The notes below the pieces were generated by a model, which did not search any database, was not told where the DNA came from, and saw only the letters and a list, made by a program, of their open reading frames with translations. Made by a program: the position numbers and the translations under genes. From Paguma larvata (taxonomy: Eukaryota; Chordata; Mammalia; Carnivora; Viverridae), in assembly GCA_030068075.1 (NCBI GenBank), contig CM057826.1:67491312-67555311 (forward strand): a stretch of 64,000 nucleotides of DNA, given 5' to 3'. Position 1 is the stretch's first letter; every line of letters begins with the position of its first letter. Positions 47,795-58,196 of this stretch are shown piece after piece.

Positions 47795-48070
47795 AGCTCA
47801 CAGAGGGGAGATGGGTAGGGGGATGGACAAAATAGGTGAAGGAGACTAAGGGATTAACAGGTACAAATGTCTAGTTATAAAATAAGTCAGGAAGATGAAA
47901 AGTACAGCATAGGGAATATAGTAATAATATTGTTATAATGCGGTATGGTGACAGATGAAGACTAAGTTATCATGGTGAGCATTGAGTGACATACAGAACT
48001 GTTGACTCATGTCGTGCACTTGGAACTGATCTAACATTGTATGTCAACTATACTTCATTAATAAAAAAAA
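47795..48070 (+). repeat. L1 3' end
   Basis: CAGAGGGGAGATGGGTAGGG, AAAATAGGTGAAGGAGACTA, GCACTTGGAACTGATCTAAC and the CTATACTTCATTAATAAAAAA polyadenylation end. Confidence 0.82.
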
Positions 48071-48210
48071 CCCTAAAATTAAATTTTAGTACTTTGTGTT
48101 TCTGATATACCTAATGAAATAATTATATCATTGCTGGTTTAAAGTCAAAGTTGTATTAGCAAATGTGAGGTCTTAAAAAATCCTTGTTTTTCTCATGGTG
48201 TGTAAAATCA

Positions 48211-48318
48211 GGGGCACCTGTCTGGCTGCGTTGGCAGAACATGCAACTCTTGCTTTCGCGGTTGTAAATTAGAGCTCCACTGAGTGTAGAGATTGCTTAA
48301 AAATAAAATTTAAAAAAG
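48211..48318 (+). repeat. Older-type CAN-SINE, diverged
   Basis: GGGGCACCTGTCTGGCTGCG head, AACATGCAACTCTTGCTTTC, GTGTAGAGATTGCTTAAAAA. Confidence 0.85.
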
Positions 48319-48319
48319 T

Positions 48320-49000
48320 TAATATTTTTTTATACCTCTCTACTAAAAAGATATCAGGCATGTAATTAAGACTCAGCTTAAGGTGTTTGGGAAAAAAAAT
48401 CTTATTTGTAATAAGTATAATTTTTAGTCATATTTTTGGTTCCTTTCCGTGTGAACTACACACGGAGAGGCACATGTTATAGTCTACATACTGTGTTCCA
48501 CACAATATTGAAGACCTACAGACTGACTTCACAGAGTTTACAATTTAGTGAGAAGGACAAATGTTGAACATTTGTTACAAATGTGTTCACTATATTAATA
48601 CAGTAATTGAATTATTATTTTCTATATATGCCAAACAAAATTAGTAAATATTGTTGTGTAATCATGGTTTAAGAGAAAACAGTGTTTAAATAATCTGCCT
48701 TTAGATTTTTTTTAAATGTATTAAAGATATGAAATTATTATTAAGTGAATAGCCCACTGATGAAGGTCTTACCTAAATGATTTATAAAGTAAAACTATAC
48801 TAAGTATTTGTCTTCATAATTAGGTATTTCTTTTCTTTTTTTTTTTTTTTGCAATACTGTTTCAAAAGAGAAAGCTTTCTAATGCATTAATTACAAGTGT
48901 ACCTACTGCACCCTGTTGAAAGATATAATACAGAAAAGCAAAGGAAGATGGAAATGGTTTTTTTGTAGATTTTCAAGATTTGAATGAACAAAAGGAGACA
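48320..49000. other. Intron, nothing recognised
   Basis: AT-rich sequence with a T run near 48835-48850. Confidence 0.4.
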
Positions 49001-49020
49001 TTTTATTGTGTTCCATTTTT

Positions 49021-49231
49021 TTAATGTTAATGTATTTTTGAGAGAGAGAGAGACAAAACCTGAAAGGGGGAGGGGTAGAGGGGAGGGAGATACAGAATCT
49101 GTAGCAGGCTCCAAGCTCCAGGCTCTGAGCTGTCAGCACACAGCCCGACACAGGGCTTGGACTTGTGAACTACGAGATCATGACCTGAGCTGAAGATGGT
49201 CACTTAACTTACTAAGCCTCCCATGCACCCC
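49021..49231 (-). repeat. CAN-SINE, antisense, with target-site duplication
   Basis: Full copy ending CTCCCATGCACCCC. TATTGTGTTCCATTTTT (49004-49020) and TATTGTCTTCCATTTTT (49232-49248) are the 17-bp duplication with one change. Confidence 0.95.
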
Positions 49232-49249
49232 TATTGTCTTCCATTTTTA

Positions 49250-49665
49250 AAGCTCTTATAAGTATAATGTATAGTCACTGGGTATTTAAATAAAATTTCT
49301 TCCATTTGGGGTTTTTATCATTATAGTCCTTGACATATTCTTTGTCAGTTGTCGAATGTGGGTGCTTGCTGATTGTGGCATGTGTCTTGGCCTAACCAAG
49401 GTAACATAGGGTGTGGTATTCTGCTGTTCCCTAGGGGACATGGACCCTGCTGTGGCAATAGCCTTCTGGCCTGCTTCTCTGAGGCCAAAATATACCTTTG
49501 TCGGGTTCTGTGTGTACCTGCTGGACTTTGAAGTACAACTCTCCCTTCATCACCCTTCTCTTGGAGCCTTTAAGGAATGGTTCTGTTAGTCATGGGCCTG
49601 CACTGTGTGTTAGCCCTACATTTCATATGTTGCCAGTAGGATAGATTCCCTCATTATCAAGTCAT
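49250..49665. other. Intron, not assigned
   Basis: 49320-49660 has moderate GC and no recognised family; it could be a worn LTR or unique sequence. Confidence 0.35.
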
Positions 49666-49669
49666 AACC

Positions 49670-49955
49670 ATTCTGCCTGGCTTTCAGCCCTCCATAATCT
49701 GGTTATGGCTTCAGTCTTGGTTTCAGATCTCATCAGAAGACCTTGGGAAACTGAATCCACTAAATTCGGATGCAGTGTTCAGACTGAAATATTCCCAGGA
49801 ATCTTTCTGGTAGTTGTGGAGCTACACTTGTTCCTATTCCAACCTGTAGCCTCTGTTCTTAGAGGCAAGGACTGTACCTTATCGTCATTACTGTAAGTGA
49901 TATGACTATAGTAGGTACTCAAATATTTGTTGATTTAAAGGGATTTAAGAAACTG
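49670..49955 (+). repeat. L2-type relic
   Basis: TGGCTTTCAGCCCTCCATAA, and later GAGGCAAGGACTGTACCTTA with AGTAGGTACTCAAATATTTG, match L2 3'-end phrases. Confidence 0.6.
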
Positions 49956-49959
49956 AGCA

Positions 49960-50710
49960 ACCCTGAGTGAAATAAGTCCCTCCTTAAATACACTGTAAAT
50001 GTGCCTTTTTTATTTCTAAAGATGCTGTTGATTTAGTAGACCGGGGTAGTCATTTACTACTGGGGTCACTTCTCTTCTGCTTTCTTAAACTTACAATTCA
50101 TTCCAATGGTTATAACCAAATGGTTTTTACTCAGACAACCAAACTCTGTTTCACCTGGCTTTTGCCCAGAATTCATATGGCTTTCTTATCTGGTGAATCT
50201 TGCTAAACTGGAACATGTGGGAATGTTTTGCCCTTTGGTTACAATGCTCAGTTGGAACCCAACTTTAGCAGATTGCTTTATGCTGGCTTTATTTTGCATT
50301 CAGAAGATGAGGGCACCCCACAGGTCCACTGACCACTCTGGTTGTAAGAGATGAAAAAAAAATAATCAAAGGTTAGCATTCCTCCTGAAAAATTGCCTAG
50401 GAAGTAGATTCACTATGCCCTATTGTTATTCTTTTTTCCTGGAGGTAGAAAGAAGACTGAATTGGTTCTGAGGTCTTGAGTGAGATTAGATAGTCATGCC
50501 GATAATTTCCCTACATTAGCTTTCCCGTCCATTCCAGAATCGAAGTACTGCTTTGAAAACCCTGTCCTTAGCTTCATGAAGCTGTTTGTCTTGTTCTTAG
50601 ACTCTTGGAACAAATAAGACCAACAATTCACATTTTCTTGGCATTAGAAGGTTTGTTTTTCAATATTGAGCCAACAAGTCATTAACGTGCATCAAAACAC
50701 TACTTCATTT
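49960..50710. other. Intron, nothing recognised
   Basis: Unique-looking sequence. Confidence 0.4.
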
Positions 50711-50714
50711 ATGA

Positions 50715-51085
50715 TTCATTTTATTTTTGGAACTTCTGTTGTGTGCCAGGTCCCGTGCCCTAGCACTGAGGATTCCATTGTGAATGGGGTAGATGGGGAC
50801 ATCATCGCATAGGGAACAAGGAGAGGGGCTGGTGGGATGAAAGGAGATAGAAGAGACAGGGAGGAGCAGATCATGTATGGCTTTGTAGGTTACAGAAGGA
50901 GTTTGGATTTCCTTCTTAGAGTAATTGGTACCAATGGAAGACTTTGAATAGCAGGCTGATATCTGATTTTTAAAATCACTTTTTTTTTGAAAGATCACTG
51001 TGTCTTGATGAGTGGAAAACAGATAGGTGGAATCAAGGGCAGGCAGAAAGAGGTCCAGTGTGCAGGATATTGAAAATGTACAGGA
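50715..51085 (+). repeat. Ancient mammalian dispersed repeat (same family as 6835-7500)
   Basis: TGTTGTGTGCCAGGTCCCGT, ATCATGTATGGCTTTGTAGG, GGAGTTTGGATTTCCTTCTT and TGAAAGATCACTGTGTCTTG follow the family's phrase order. The 144-codon reverse open frame over it (50705-51139) is chance. Confidence 0.6.
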
Positions 51086-51234
51086 GAAGGCTGACACGTC
51101 TTGGACCATGGTGGTCTGTTGTGGCATGAGAGGTGGCAAAGAGATACCCCCAAAGTGTACCCAAGGCCATCTTAAGTACTAATATTTGAAAGGTATAGGT
51201 AGCTATGGTTGTTAGATTTAGTAATAGTACTGTT

Positions 51235-51815
51235 TCTGCCTTGTTGTTTGCAATGACATCGATGGAGCTAGAGAGTATTAAACTAAAGTAAGTCAGAGAA
51301 AGACAAATACCATATGATTTCACTCATGTGGAATTAAAGAAACAAACAATCATGGGTCCCTGGGTAGCTCAGTTGGTTAACCATCCGGCTTTGGCTTGGG
51401 TCATGATGTCATGGTTTGTGAGTTTGAGCCTCGCGTCTGGCTCTGTGCTGATAGCTCAGAACCTGGAGCCTGCTTTAGATTCTGTGTCTCCCTCTCTCTC
51501 TACCCCTACCTTGATCATTCTCTCTCTCTCTCCTCTCTCTCTCTTTCTCAAAAATTAATAAACTTAAAAAAATAAACAATCAGGTGAAAGAGAGAGAGGG
51601 AGGAAAATCAAGAAATAGACTCAACTAAAGAGAAGAAAAGGATAGTTACCAGAGGAGAAGGGGTGGGGGGATGGGTTAAATAGATGTGCACTTGTCAAAA
51701 TGAGCATCAGGTGTTGTATGTAAGTGTTGAATTACTAAAGTGTACACCTGAAACTAATATCACACTGTATGTGAACTAACTGGAATTTCAATAAATTTTT
51801 TTTAAAGACCACAAA
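51235..51815 (+). repeat. L1 3' UTR (carnivore type), interrupted by a SINE
   Basis: CAATGACATCGATGGAGCTA, AAGTCAGAGAAAGACAAATA, CATATGATTTCACTCATGTG before the SINE; GACTCAACTAAAGAGAAGAA, GTACACCTGAAACTAATATC and a GAATTTCAATAAATTTTTTTT end after it. Confidence 0.85.
51353..51569 (+). repeat. CAN-SINE, sense, with target-site duplication
   Basis: GGGTCCCTGGGTAGCTCAGT head, GTTTGAGCCTCGCGTCTGG, full core, CT tract and tail. AAACAAACAATCA (51340-51352) and AAATAAACAATCA (51570-51582) flank it, showing insertion into the L1. Confidence 0.94.
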
Positions 51816-51819
51816 AATA

Positions 51820-51950
51820 GAGCTGTTTCTAGATGGATTCCATAAGAATCAAGGAAACTTGTTAAAATTGTGTATTTCTGAGTCCTGGATTAGTAGGTTT
51901 GGGGTGATTTAGGAAAAGCATTATTTTAAAGTTTTCTGAGCAAGGTCAAG
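51820..51950 (-). repeat. Worn MER5-type (hAT-Charlie) fragment
   Basis: CATAAGAATCAAGGAAACTT, TTGTTAAAATTGTGTATTTC and GATTAGTAGGTTTGGGGTGA resemble MER5-group text. Confidence 0.5.
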
Positions 51951-52249
51951 AAATAACTTTATATTATTTTAGTTAGTACTAAATAGTACATGAGTGTATG
52001 TTCTATAATGCCAGATGTATAAACATGTCCAAAGGTTGGTCTACCTTTTTAGAGTTAATACTACAAATTCCTTTCATTCCCAGATATGGTAGGAATCTTT
52101 CCCCAAAGTTCATCTTTCAGCACAGATTACAAAACGCCTCTCATTGAATCTATCTTAATCTGACAAAGATAGATCTCTCCTCCCCAGTTCCAAGAAAACT
52201 TTTAGTGTTAAAATAAGAATAAATTGCATCTAAAAATAAGATAAACACA

Positions 52250-52465
52250 GAGAGAAAGAGAAACTATAAGAAACGCATAAGTACATAGAACAAACTGAGG
52301 GTTGCTGCCTGGGTGTTGGCATGTGGGTGTTGGGTAGGGGGATGGGCCAAATGGGTGATGGGCATAGGGAGGGCCCTTGAGATGAGCACTGGGTGTTATA
52401 TGTAAGTGACGAATCACTAAATTCTATTCCTGAAGTCATTATTACACTATATGTTACCCTGTCAC
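52250..52465 (+). repeat. L1 3' end fragment (carnivore type)
   Basis: ACATAGAACAAACTGAGGGT, GGGGGATGGGCCAAATGGGT, GATGAGCACTGGGTGTTATA: the typical carnivore L1 tail. Confidence 0.85.
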
Positions 52466-52541
52466 TCTACTTCTTTGGGGCTGATGGGAAGGCCTTGACT
52501 TTGCTCTTGCATTTGAGTGAGATTAGCACCATGGAATGAAT

Positions 52542-52663
52542 CACAGACACTCCTTGCCACCAGTGCTTTTTCTCACTGTAACACTAAATGGACCTGCATC
52601 CTCTTTATGCAGACATAGAAGTGTAGCTTGGCTTTTAGAATGCCAATTGAGGGATCTGGTCCT
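52542..52663 (+). repeat. Unassigned ~122-bp repeat, copy 1 of a direct pair
   Basis: It shares the order CACAGACACTCCTTGCCACC, ACACTAAATGGACCTGCATC, AGAATGCCAATTGAGGGATC with copy 2 at 53834-53958. About five in six positions match by eye. I do not recognise the family. Confidence 0.85.
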
Positions 52664-52679
52664 AGTTTATATAAGATAA

Positions 52680-52920
52680 AGAGCATGGGTCTCAAAACCT
52701 AAAAGACTAAAGTATAAGCCCCACTTTGCCACCTTCTAGCTGTGTAATTTTGGGGAAGTCAGTCTCCAATAGGCTTATGTTAGGGACCTATGAAATGGAA
52801 ATAATGATGCCTTTTAAAGCTCTATGAAGATCCCAGATGATGCAGAGAGAGGACTTAGCTTGGCATATTGGTAATGCCTTAGTAAATATGGCCATTTTTA
52901 TTATCTAGCTGTTTTATTAC
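52680..52920 (+). repeat. MIR
   Basis: TTTGCCACCTTCTAGCTGTG, TAATTTTGGGGAAGTCAGTC, TATGAAATGGAAATAATGAT: a sense MIR. Confidence 0.78.
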
Positions 52921-52924
52921 CTAC

Positions 52925-53158
52925 TCCCTCTTCAGCTCTTTGGCTGCTAGTACCCCTAATCTTGGCTTAGTGTGAGCTGTGTCAAGAGATTGAATACACA
53001 ATCCAAAAGCACATTTATAAACATTTACTCTCCAAGCAAAATTAGTGACCCTGTACTGTTAATCTTCTGCTCTTTCCTTCCAGCCAAGAGTTTTTTGTTA
53101 TATATGGCCATTCCCATCACAGTGGCTATTACACTTCCCCTGTGATAGAATTTTCTAG
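52925..53158. other. Intron, nothing recognised
   Basis: Short unique-looking stretch before a SINE. Confidence 0.4.
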
Positions 53159-53171
53159 GCCAATTATTTCT

Positions 53172-53199
53172 TATTTAAAAATTTTTTAAAATATTTATT

Positions 53200-53237
<38 letters not shown>

Positions 53238-53336
53238 TGTGAGTGGGGGAAGGGCAGAGAAAGAGCAAGACAGAATCTGAAGCAAGCTCTAGGCTCTGAG
53301 CTCAGCACAGCACTGAGCCACCCAGGTGCCCCATAA
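53172..53336 (-). repeat. CAN-SINE, antisense, internally deleted, with target-site duplication
   Basis: It has a (GA)n expansion at about 53203-53231. The text jumps from GGCTCTGAGCTCAGCACAG directly to CACTGAGCCACCC, so roughly 70 bases with the B-box are missing. GCCAATTATTTCT (53159-53171 and 53337-53349) is an exact 13-bp duplication. Confidence 0.93.
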
Positions 53337-53536
53337 GCCAATTATTTCTACCTCCTGGAGATACTTCTCTCTTGTCTCCACAGTTAGATCTCACAAGAAA
53401 ATTATCTGATTGAGTGTAGCTCCCAAGAGCTTATGAGAACCAATATCCTCTTCCTTTGTCCCTTTGTCCCTTGCATTTTTTCATTTACTTCTAGGTTAGC
53501 CACTGGAGAAGGCCCTCTTAAGATTCACAAACTAAG

Positions 53537-53731
53537 GGACACCTGGGTGGCTCATTCAGTTAAGCATCTGACTCTTGATTTCAGGTCATGGGTTCAAGCC
53601 CTTCATTGTGCTCTGTGCTGACTGTGCAGAGCCTGCTTGGGATTCTCTCTCTCTCTCCCTGTGTCTCTGTTCCTCCCCTGCTTGTGCTCTCTCTCTCTCT
53701 CAAAATAAATCACTTCAAAAAAATTTAAATA
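53537..53731 (+). repeat. CAN-SINE, sense, with target-site duplication
   Basis: GGGACACCTGGGTGGCTCAT head, GGGTTCAAGCCCTTCATTG, CT tract and tail. AAGATTCACAAACTAAG (53520-53536) and AAGATTCACAGACTGAAG (53732-53749) flank it. Confidence 0.94.
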
Positions 53732-53833
53732 AAGATTCACAGACTGAAGCTCTACTAGAATCTCTGTGTATGTTTGTATTATTCAGACTTTTCATCATTT
53801 GGGCTTTTTTCATGGGTCTCTCAACTCTGAAGA

Positions 53834-53958
53834 CACATAGACACTCCTTACCATCCATGCTTTTTCTCATTGTAACACTAAATGGACCTCCATCCTCTTT
53901 ATTCAGGTATAAAAGTGTATCCTGGCTTCTAAGAATGCCAATTTAGGGATATGGTCCT
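53834..53958 (+). repeat. Unassigned ~125-bp repeat, copy 2 of a direct pair
   Basis: Counterpart of 52542-52663: CACATAGACACTCCTTACC, ACACTAAATGGACCTCCATC, AGAATGCCAATTTAGGGATA. Same orientation, about 1.3 kb apart. Confidence 0.85.
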
Positions 53959-54234
53959 TCTCTACCTCTGCCTTATGAAGAGACAATGCTGTTCATTCTG
54001 AGTTTCATCTTCCTCTTTCTCTCCATCACAGATTTGACTAAAAGATTAAAATCTGCTTTGCAAACTGATCTCATTCTCCCGCTAGTTTTTGATTCTTCTT
54101 TCCAAAACCTGAGCTACATTTCTGTTTGCATAGTAATTCCTATCTGCTGCCTGGTTTTCCCACAGTCTCTGACTGAGTGTGATCCTTCAAGTCAACCATT
54201 CCAGGTTGGAGCTTTTTAACATTCCTGCATTAAT

Positions 54235-55890
54235 AAAAGAAAGGAAAGAACCATACAGTCCTCTCAGTAGATGCAGAAAAAGCATTTGTCAAAATACAGC
54301 ATCCATTTTTGACAAAAACCCTCAACGAAGTAGAGATATAAGGAACATACCTCAACATCATAAAGGCCATATATGAAAGACCCACAGCTAATATTATCCT
54401 CAATGGGGAAAACCTGAGAGCTTTTCCCCTAAGGTCAGGTACATGACACAGAGGTCCACTCTCACTACTGTTGTTCAACATCATACTGGAAGTCCTAGCC
54501 TCAGCAATCAGACAATAAAAAGAAGTAAAAGGCATTCAAATTGGTAAGGAAGAAGTCACACTTTCACTCTTTGCAGATGATATGATACTCTATATGGAAA
54601 ACCCAAAAGACTCCACCGAAAAATTGCTAGACTGATAACATGAATTCAGCAAAGTCGTAGGATGTAAAATCAACATACAGAAATCTGTGGCCTTTCTATA
54701 CACCAAGAATGAAGCAGCAGAGAGTAATCAAGGAATCGGCCCCATTACAATTGCACCAAAACCATTAAGATACTTAGGAATAAACCTAACCAAAGAGGAA
54801 AAAGCTCCGTACTCTGGAAACTGTAGTATGCAGTTTTTTAAACAAACGATGGTAGGACAGTTGGATATTTGTATGCGAAAAAGTGAATATTCACCTTACT
54901 TCGCACTATTCACAAAAATTAACTTCTAGAGCACTATAGACCTAAAGATTAGAGCTAAGACCACCATTAAGAAAATGAAAAGACAAGGCATAGAATGGAA
55001 AAAAAAATATTTATGAAACAAATACCTGATAAAGGACTTGTATCTGGAGTATATAAAGAGCTCTTAAGCTTAATAAGACAACAACCCGGTTTTTAAAATA
55101 TGTAAAACATGAAACTTACATTTCTCAGCAATTCTACTTCTAGATATTTATCCAAGAGAAATGAAAATATACATCCATACAAAGTATTGTATGTGAATGA
55201 TCACAGCATGATTTTTTGTCAAATCCCAATCTGGAGACAATTCAAATATTTATCATCTGGTGAACAGATAAAAACAGAAAAAGTAGTGTAGTTATACAGT
55301 GGAATTCTGCTCAGGAATAAAATGAGCCAACGATTGATACTTGTAGCAAGGGTAAACGTTCAAAACATTATGCTAGTTAAAGAAGCTAGAAACCAAAGAC
55401 TGCTTATGGCATAATTGTTTATATGGAATTTCTAGAAAAAGCAAAACTACAGAGATAGAAAGTAAGATCTATGGTTGCTTAAGGGTGGGAGCTGTGATTG
55501 ACTGCATATGGGCAAAAGGATGAAGGGAATTTTGGGGGTGGTGCAATGGAGGCACTTTAAAACTGGATTGTGGTGGGGCATCCGGGTTGGCCAGTCGGTT
55601 AAGCGTCCCACCCTTGGTTTAGGCTCAGGTCATGAGCTCGTGATTTTGTGAATTGAAGCCCCACATCGGGCTCTGTGCTGAATTCTCTCTCTCTCCCCCT
55701 GTCTGTGCTCCTCCCCCACTTGTGCTGTCTCTCTTTCAAAATAAATAAACTTAAAAAAATTTTTTTTAACTGCATTGTGGTGATGGTTGCACAAATGTAT
55801 AAGCTTAATAAGACTCAATGAATTATATTATAAAATGAGTGAATTTTATGGTATATAAACTATGCCCCAGTAAAGCTGCTTAAATAATTC
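54235..55890 (+). repeat. Degraded L1 with recognisable reverse-transcriptase region and internal deletions
   Basis: The + strand decodes to broken ORF2 text: [36 protein letters not shown], then the catalytic [12 protein letters not shown], and PLRYLGINLTKEEKAPYSG. The text then skips (near 54835 and 54960) to the ORF2 end region and ends with an old L1 3' tail near 55880 (TATGCCCCAGTAAAGCTGCT). Frame breaks are frequent. A CAN-SINE sits at 55575-55767. This is an ordinary dead retrotransposon. Confidence 0.88.
55575..55767 (+). repeat. CAN-SINE, sense, with target-site duplication
   Basis: GGGGCATCCGGGTTGGCCAG head (from 55575, within one or two bases), GAATTGAAGCCCCACATCGG, shortened core. 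AACTGGATTGTGGT (55561-55574) and AACTGCATTGTGGT (55768-55781) flank it. Confidence 0.93.
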
Positions 55891-55969
55891 TCCATAGCAC
55901 ATGGATTATGAGATAGGTACCCAGTTTTTGCTTCATTTGTCCCCAAGAAGATGACATAGTCCCTTTTCC

Positions 55970-56285
55970 CTTCAGTAGTATTTCTCAAGCTTTAAGGTAC
56001 ATGAGAATCACCTGGTGCGGGGGATGGGGGTGTGTAGCTGGCTCAGTTGGTAAAGCATGAGACTCTTGATCTTGAGATTGCGATTTTGAGCCCCGCATTG
56101 GGTGTAGAGATTATTTAAATAAATAAATAGTAAAAACAAACAAACAAACAAGGAATCACCTGGAGATCTTATTAAAATGTAGATTAGGATTCAGTAGATC
56201 TGTAGTGGAGTCTGAGATTTTGCATTTTTAACAAGCTCCAAGTTGATGCCAGTGCTGTTGGTCACATTTTGAATGAAAGGCCTTT
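55970..56285 (-). repeat. MER5-type (hAT-Charlie) transposon, split by a SINE
   Basis: TATTTCTCAAGCTTTAAGGT, GAGAATCACCTGG before the SINE; AATCACCTGGAGATCTTATT, TTTTGCATTTTTAACAAGCT, TGATGCCAGTGCTGTTGGTC after it. Confidence 0.75.
56016..56148 (+). repeat. Older-type CAN-SINE with target-site duplication
   Basis: GTGTAGCTGGCTCAGTTGG, TTTTGAGCCCCGCATTGGG, GTAGAGATTATTTAAATAAA, ending in a (CAAA)n tail. GAATCACCTGG lies on both sides (56005-56015 and 56152-56162). Confidence 0.9.
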
Positions 56286-56289
56286 GAAC

Positions 56290-56432
56290 TTGTTCAAAAC
56301 TCAGGCTGCACATTAGGCTTTCTTGGAGGGAGCTTTTAGAATAAAATTGTTGCAGATGTCCACCAGAAATTAAGTCAGGAAGCTCTTCAGGTGATTCTGA
56401 TGTGCAGTCAGGCTGAGAACCTTAACAAAATG
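56290..56432 (-). repeat. MER5-type (hAT-Charlie) fragment
   Basis: GGCTGCACATTAGGCTTTCT, AGCTCTTCAGGTGATTCTGA, TGTGCAGTCAGGCTGAGAAC. Confidence 0.65.
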
Positions 56433-56639
56433 GGCTTCTTTTTACCGTAATGGGTTAATAATAAACTTCTGCCAATATCTCCCTCACTCTCATCCCACAG
56501 TTTAGCCCAAAACTTAGAGCCCCTAGAGGGTAAGCCAGCAGGCTTTGACTACACTTTTTTTTGAATTACTTTCTTACACACGTCAACCCCTTATTCCTGG
56601 CTAAGCACTAGAATACAGAAGAAAGGGGAGCCTGGGATG

Positions 56640-56860
56640 ATGGTGATGATAATAACTGAAATGTATTGAGCAATTACAGTGGACCATGCCTTGTTCAAAA
56701 CATTTTATATGCATTATCTACACTCGTATTTTATCCTGTGAGCGAGGTACTGTTATTTTCTCTGTCTTATAGAAGGAACAAAGTATAGAGACATGAAATG
56801 ACTTGCTTAAAATCACACAGCTAATTTGAAAAGAGGTGGTCAGACTACTGGGTCCCAGAG
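56640..56860 (-). repeat. MIR
   Basis: TGATGATAATAACTGAAATG, TATGCATTATCTACACTCG, GCGAGGTACTGTTATTTTCT, AAAATCACACAGCTAATTTG: a clear reverse MIR. Confidence 0.85.
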
Positions 56861-57960
56861 AAGCTGATACTCACCAGTACCTGCTGCTTGCAATCTATAC
56901 TTGTTTCTGCCAGATATTTAACCCCAAATTTCTAAGATATCTTTTATCTTTGGAATGGAGCCAGACCCCACCTGAATCTTCAAGGCCCTTTTATTAGTCT
57001 TCTAAAACGCACCCAAGCGTACTAAGAGTGTTTCTATACCCCAAGGACTTACTCTGGTCTCGCTCGTCTTATAGGACTCTGTTGATGCTGGAGGCTCCTC
57101 TGAGCTCTCTTGTTCTGATTGCTTGAGCTGAACGAGGAAGACCCGCAAACCAAATTTTTAATACCCTTTTTTCTTCTCTCTGCAAGATTTAACACCTTGG
57201 GCCTGAGCTTTCTTGTGTCCTTAATCCTTATCTGAGTTCCTCTTCCCTCCTTGAAGATGGAGGTAGGAAAGGCTAGATGTTAGAGTGAGATTGGGCTGGG
57301 TATCTAACCACCTGACCATATGTATTTAGCCTCTGTTAACCCCTACCCTCTTTTTAAAAAATAGAAAATGTTTCCCAGTGAGGCTTCAGATGCTTTTAGT
57401 GCTTGAAGTATTCTTTGTTAACATAATGTTTTTTAGAAAGCTGAGTGTCAGGAAGGCCCATTTTTAATTTATCAACGGCACCCTTAGTCTTAATATGCTA
57501 AAGCATACTTTACTTTTGAGGGCAGAATTAATCTTTTATCAGATGTACCATGGATGCTGTTGGTTTCATTATTTTAGGAAAATGTTCTTGTGATTGTTTT
57601 AGAATTAATGCTACCCACACACCTTTATTTTCCAATATCTATTCAGAATAGATAAGGAAGATACAAAGAGTCACCCATATTAAAGCTAATGCAAAAGAGA
57701 TTTGTCACTGCTGTTTGAAAAACTAACAAAGGTGTTTAACTTGTTGATTTCATCTTGACTGTGAGGAAAATGAATCTGAAATTAAGCCTGTGGTAGAGAA
57801 TATCTGGACCTTCTTTTATAAACTACCACTTTGTGGAACAGTGAAGAAAATTTTAGAACAATTACAAGAGGATAATTTTATGCACTGAAATTTTCTGGAG
57901 GTGGGGGGAGACAGAAAAGGAATTTCATTCTGCCCTTCGTTTAAAGCAGGGCCAGGTAGA
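56860..57960. other. Repeat-poor intron upstream of the exon
   Basis: No recognised repeat. 57420-57890 is AT-rich but of mixed complexity and is listed as a conserved-element candidate. A short GC-richer part lies at 57040-57140. Confidence 0.45.
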
Positions 57961-57969
57961 AATGTCAAA

Positions 57970-58120
57970 AGCTGTCAAGGTAACTTCTTGGCAGCACTTG
58001 GGCCTCAAGCTTTTACATGCCTAGGAGTCACTCAAGGGCTTATTAAAAATATAGATTCTTGGGCCTTACCCCTTCTGGCCCTGAATATTTAATAAACTCC
58101 TCAGGGAATTCTAACATGTA
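57970..58120 (-). repeat. MER5-type (hAT-Charlie) fragment
   Basis: ACATGCCTAGGAGTCACTCA, AGGGCTTATTAAAAATATAG, TTGGGCCTTACCCCTTCTGG, ACTCCTCAGGGAATTCTAAC. Confidence 0.6.
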
Positions 58121-58156
58121 TGACATTAGGGTTCTCTTGAGAAACAGAATCCGTAT

Positions 58157-58196
<40 letters not shown>

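Noticed and set aside
50705..51139. 144-codon open frame on the - strand
   Set aside because: It lies across an ancient dispersed repeat; its peptide does not resemble a known protein.
53575..53946. 123-codon open frame on the + strand
   Set aside because: It is the translation of a SINE followed by intron and part of the unassigned duplication.
54235..54835. Active retroelement or telomerase-like reverse transcriptase
   Set aside because: The FADDM motif is present, but many stops, frameshifts and deletions show a dead L1.
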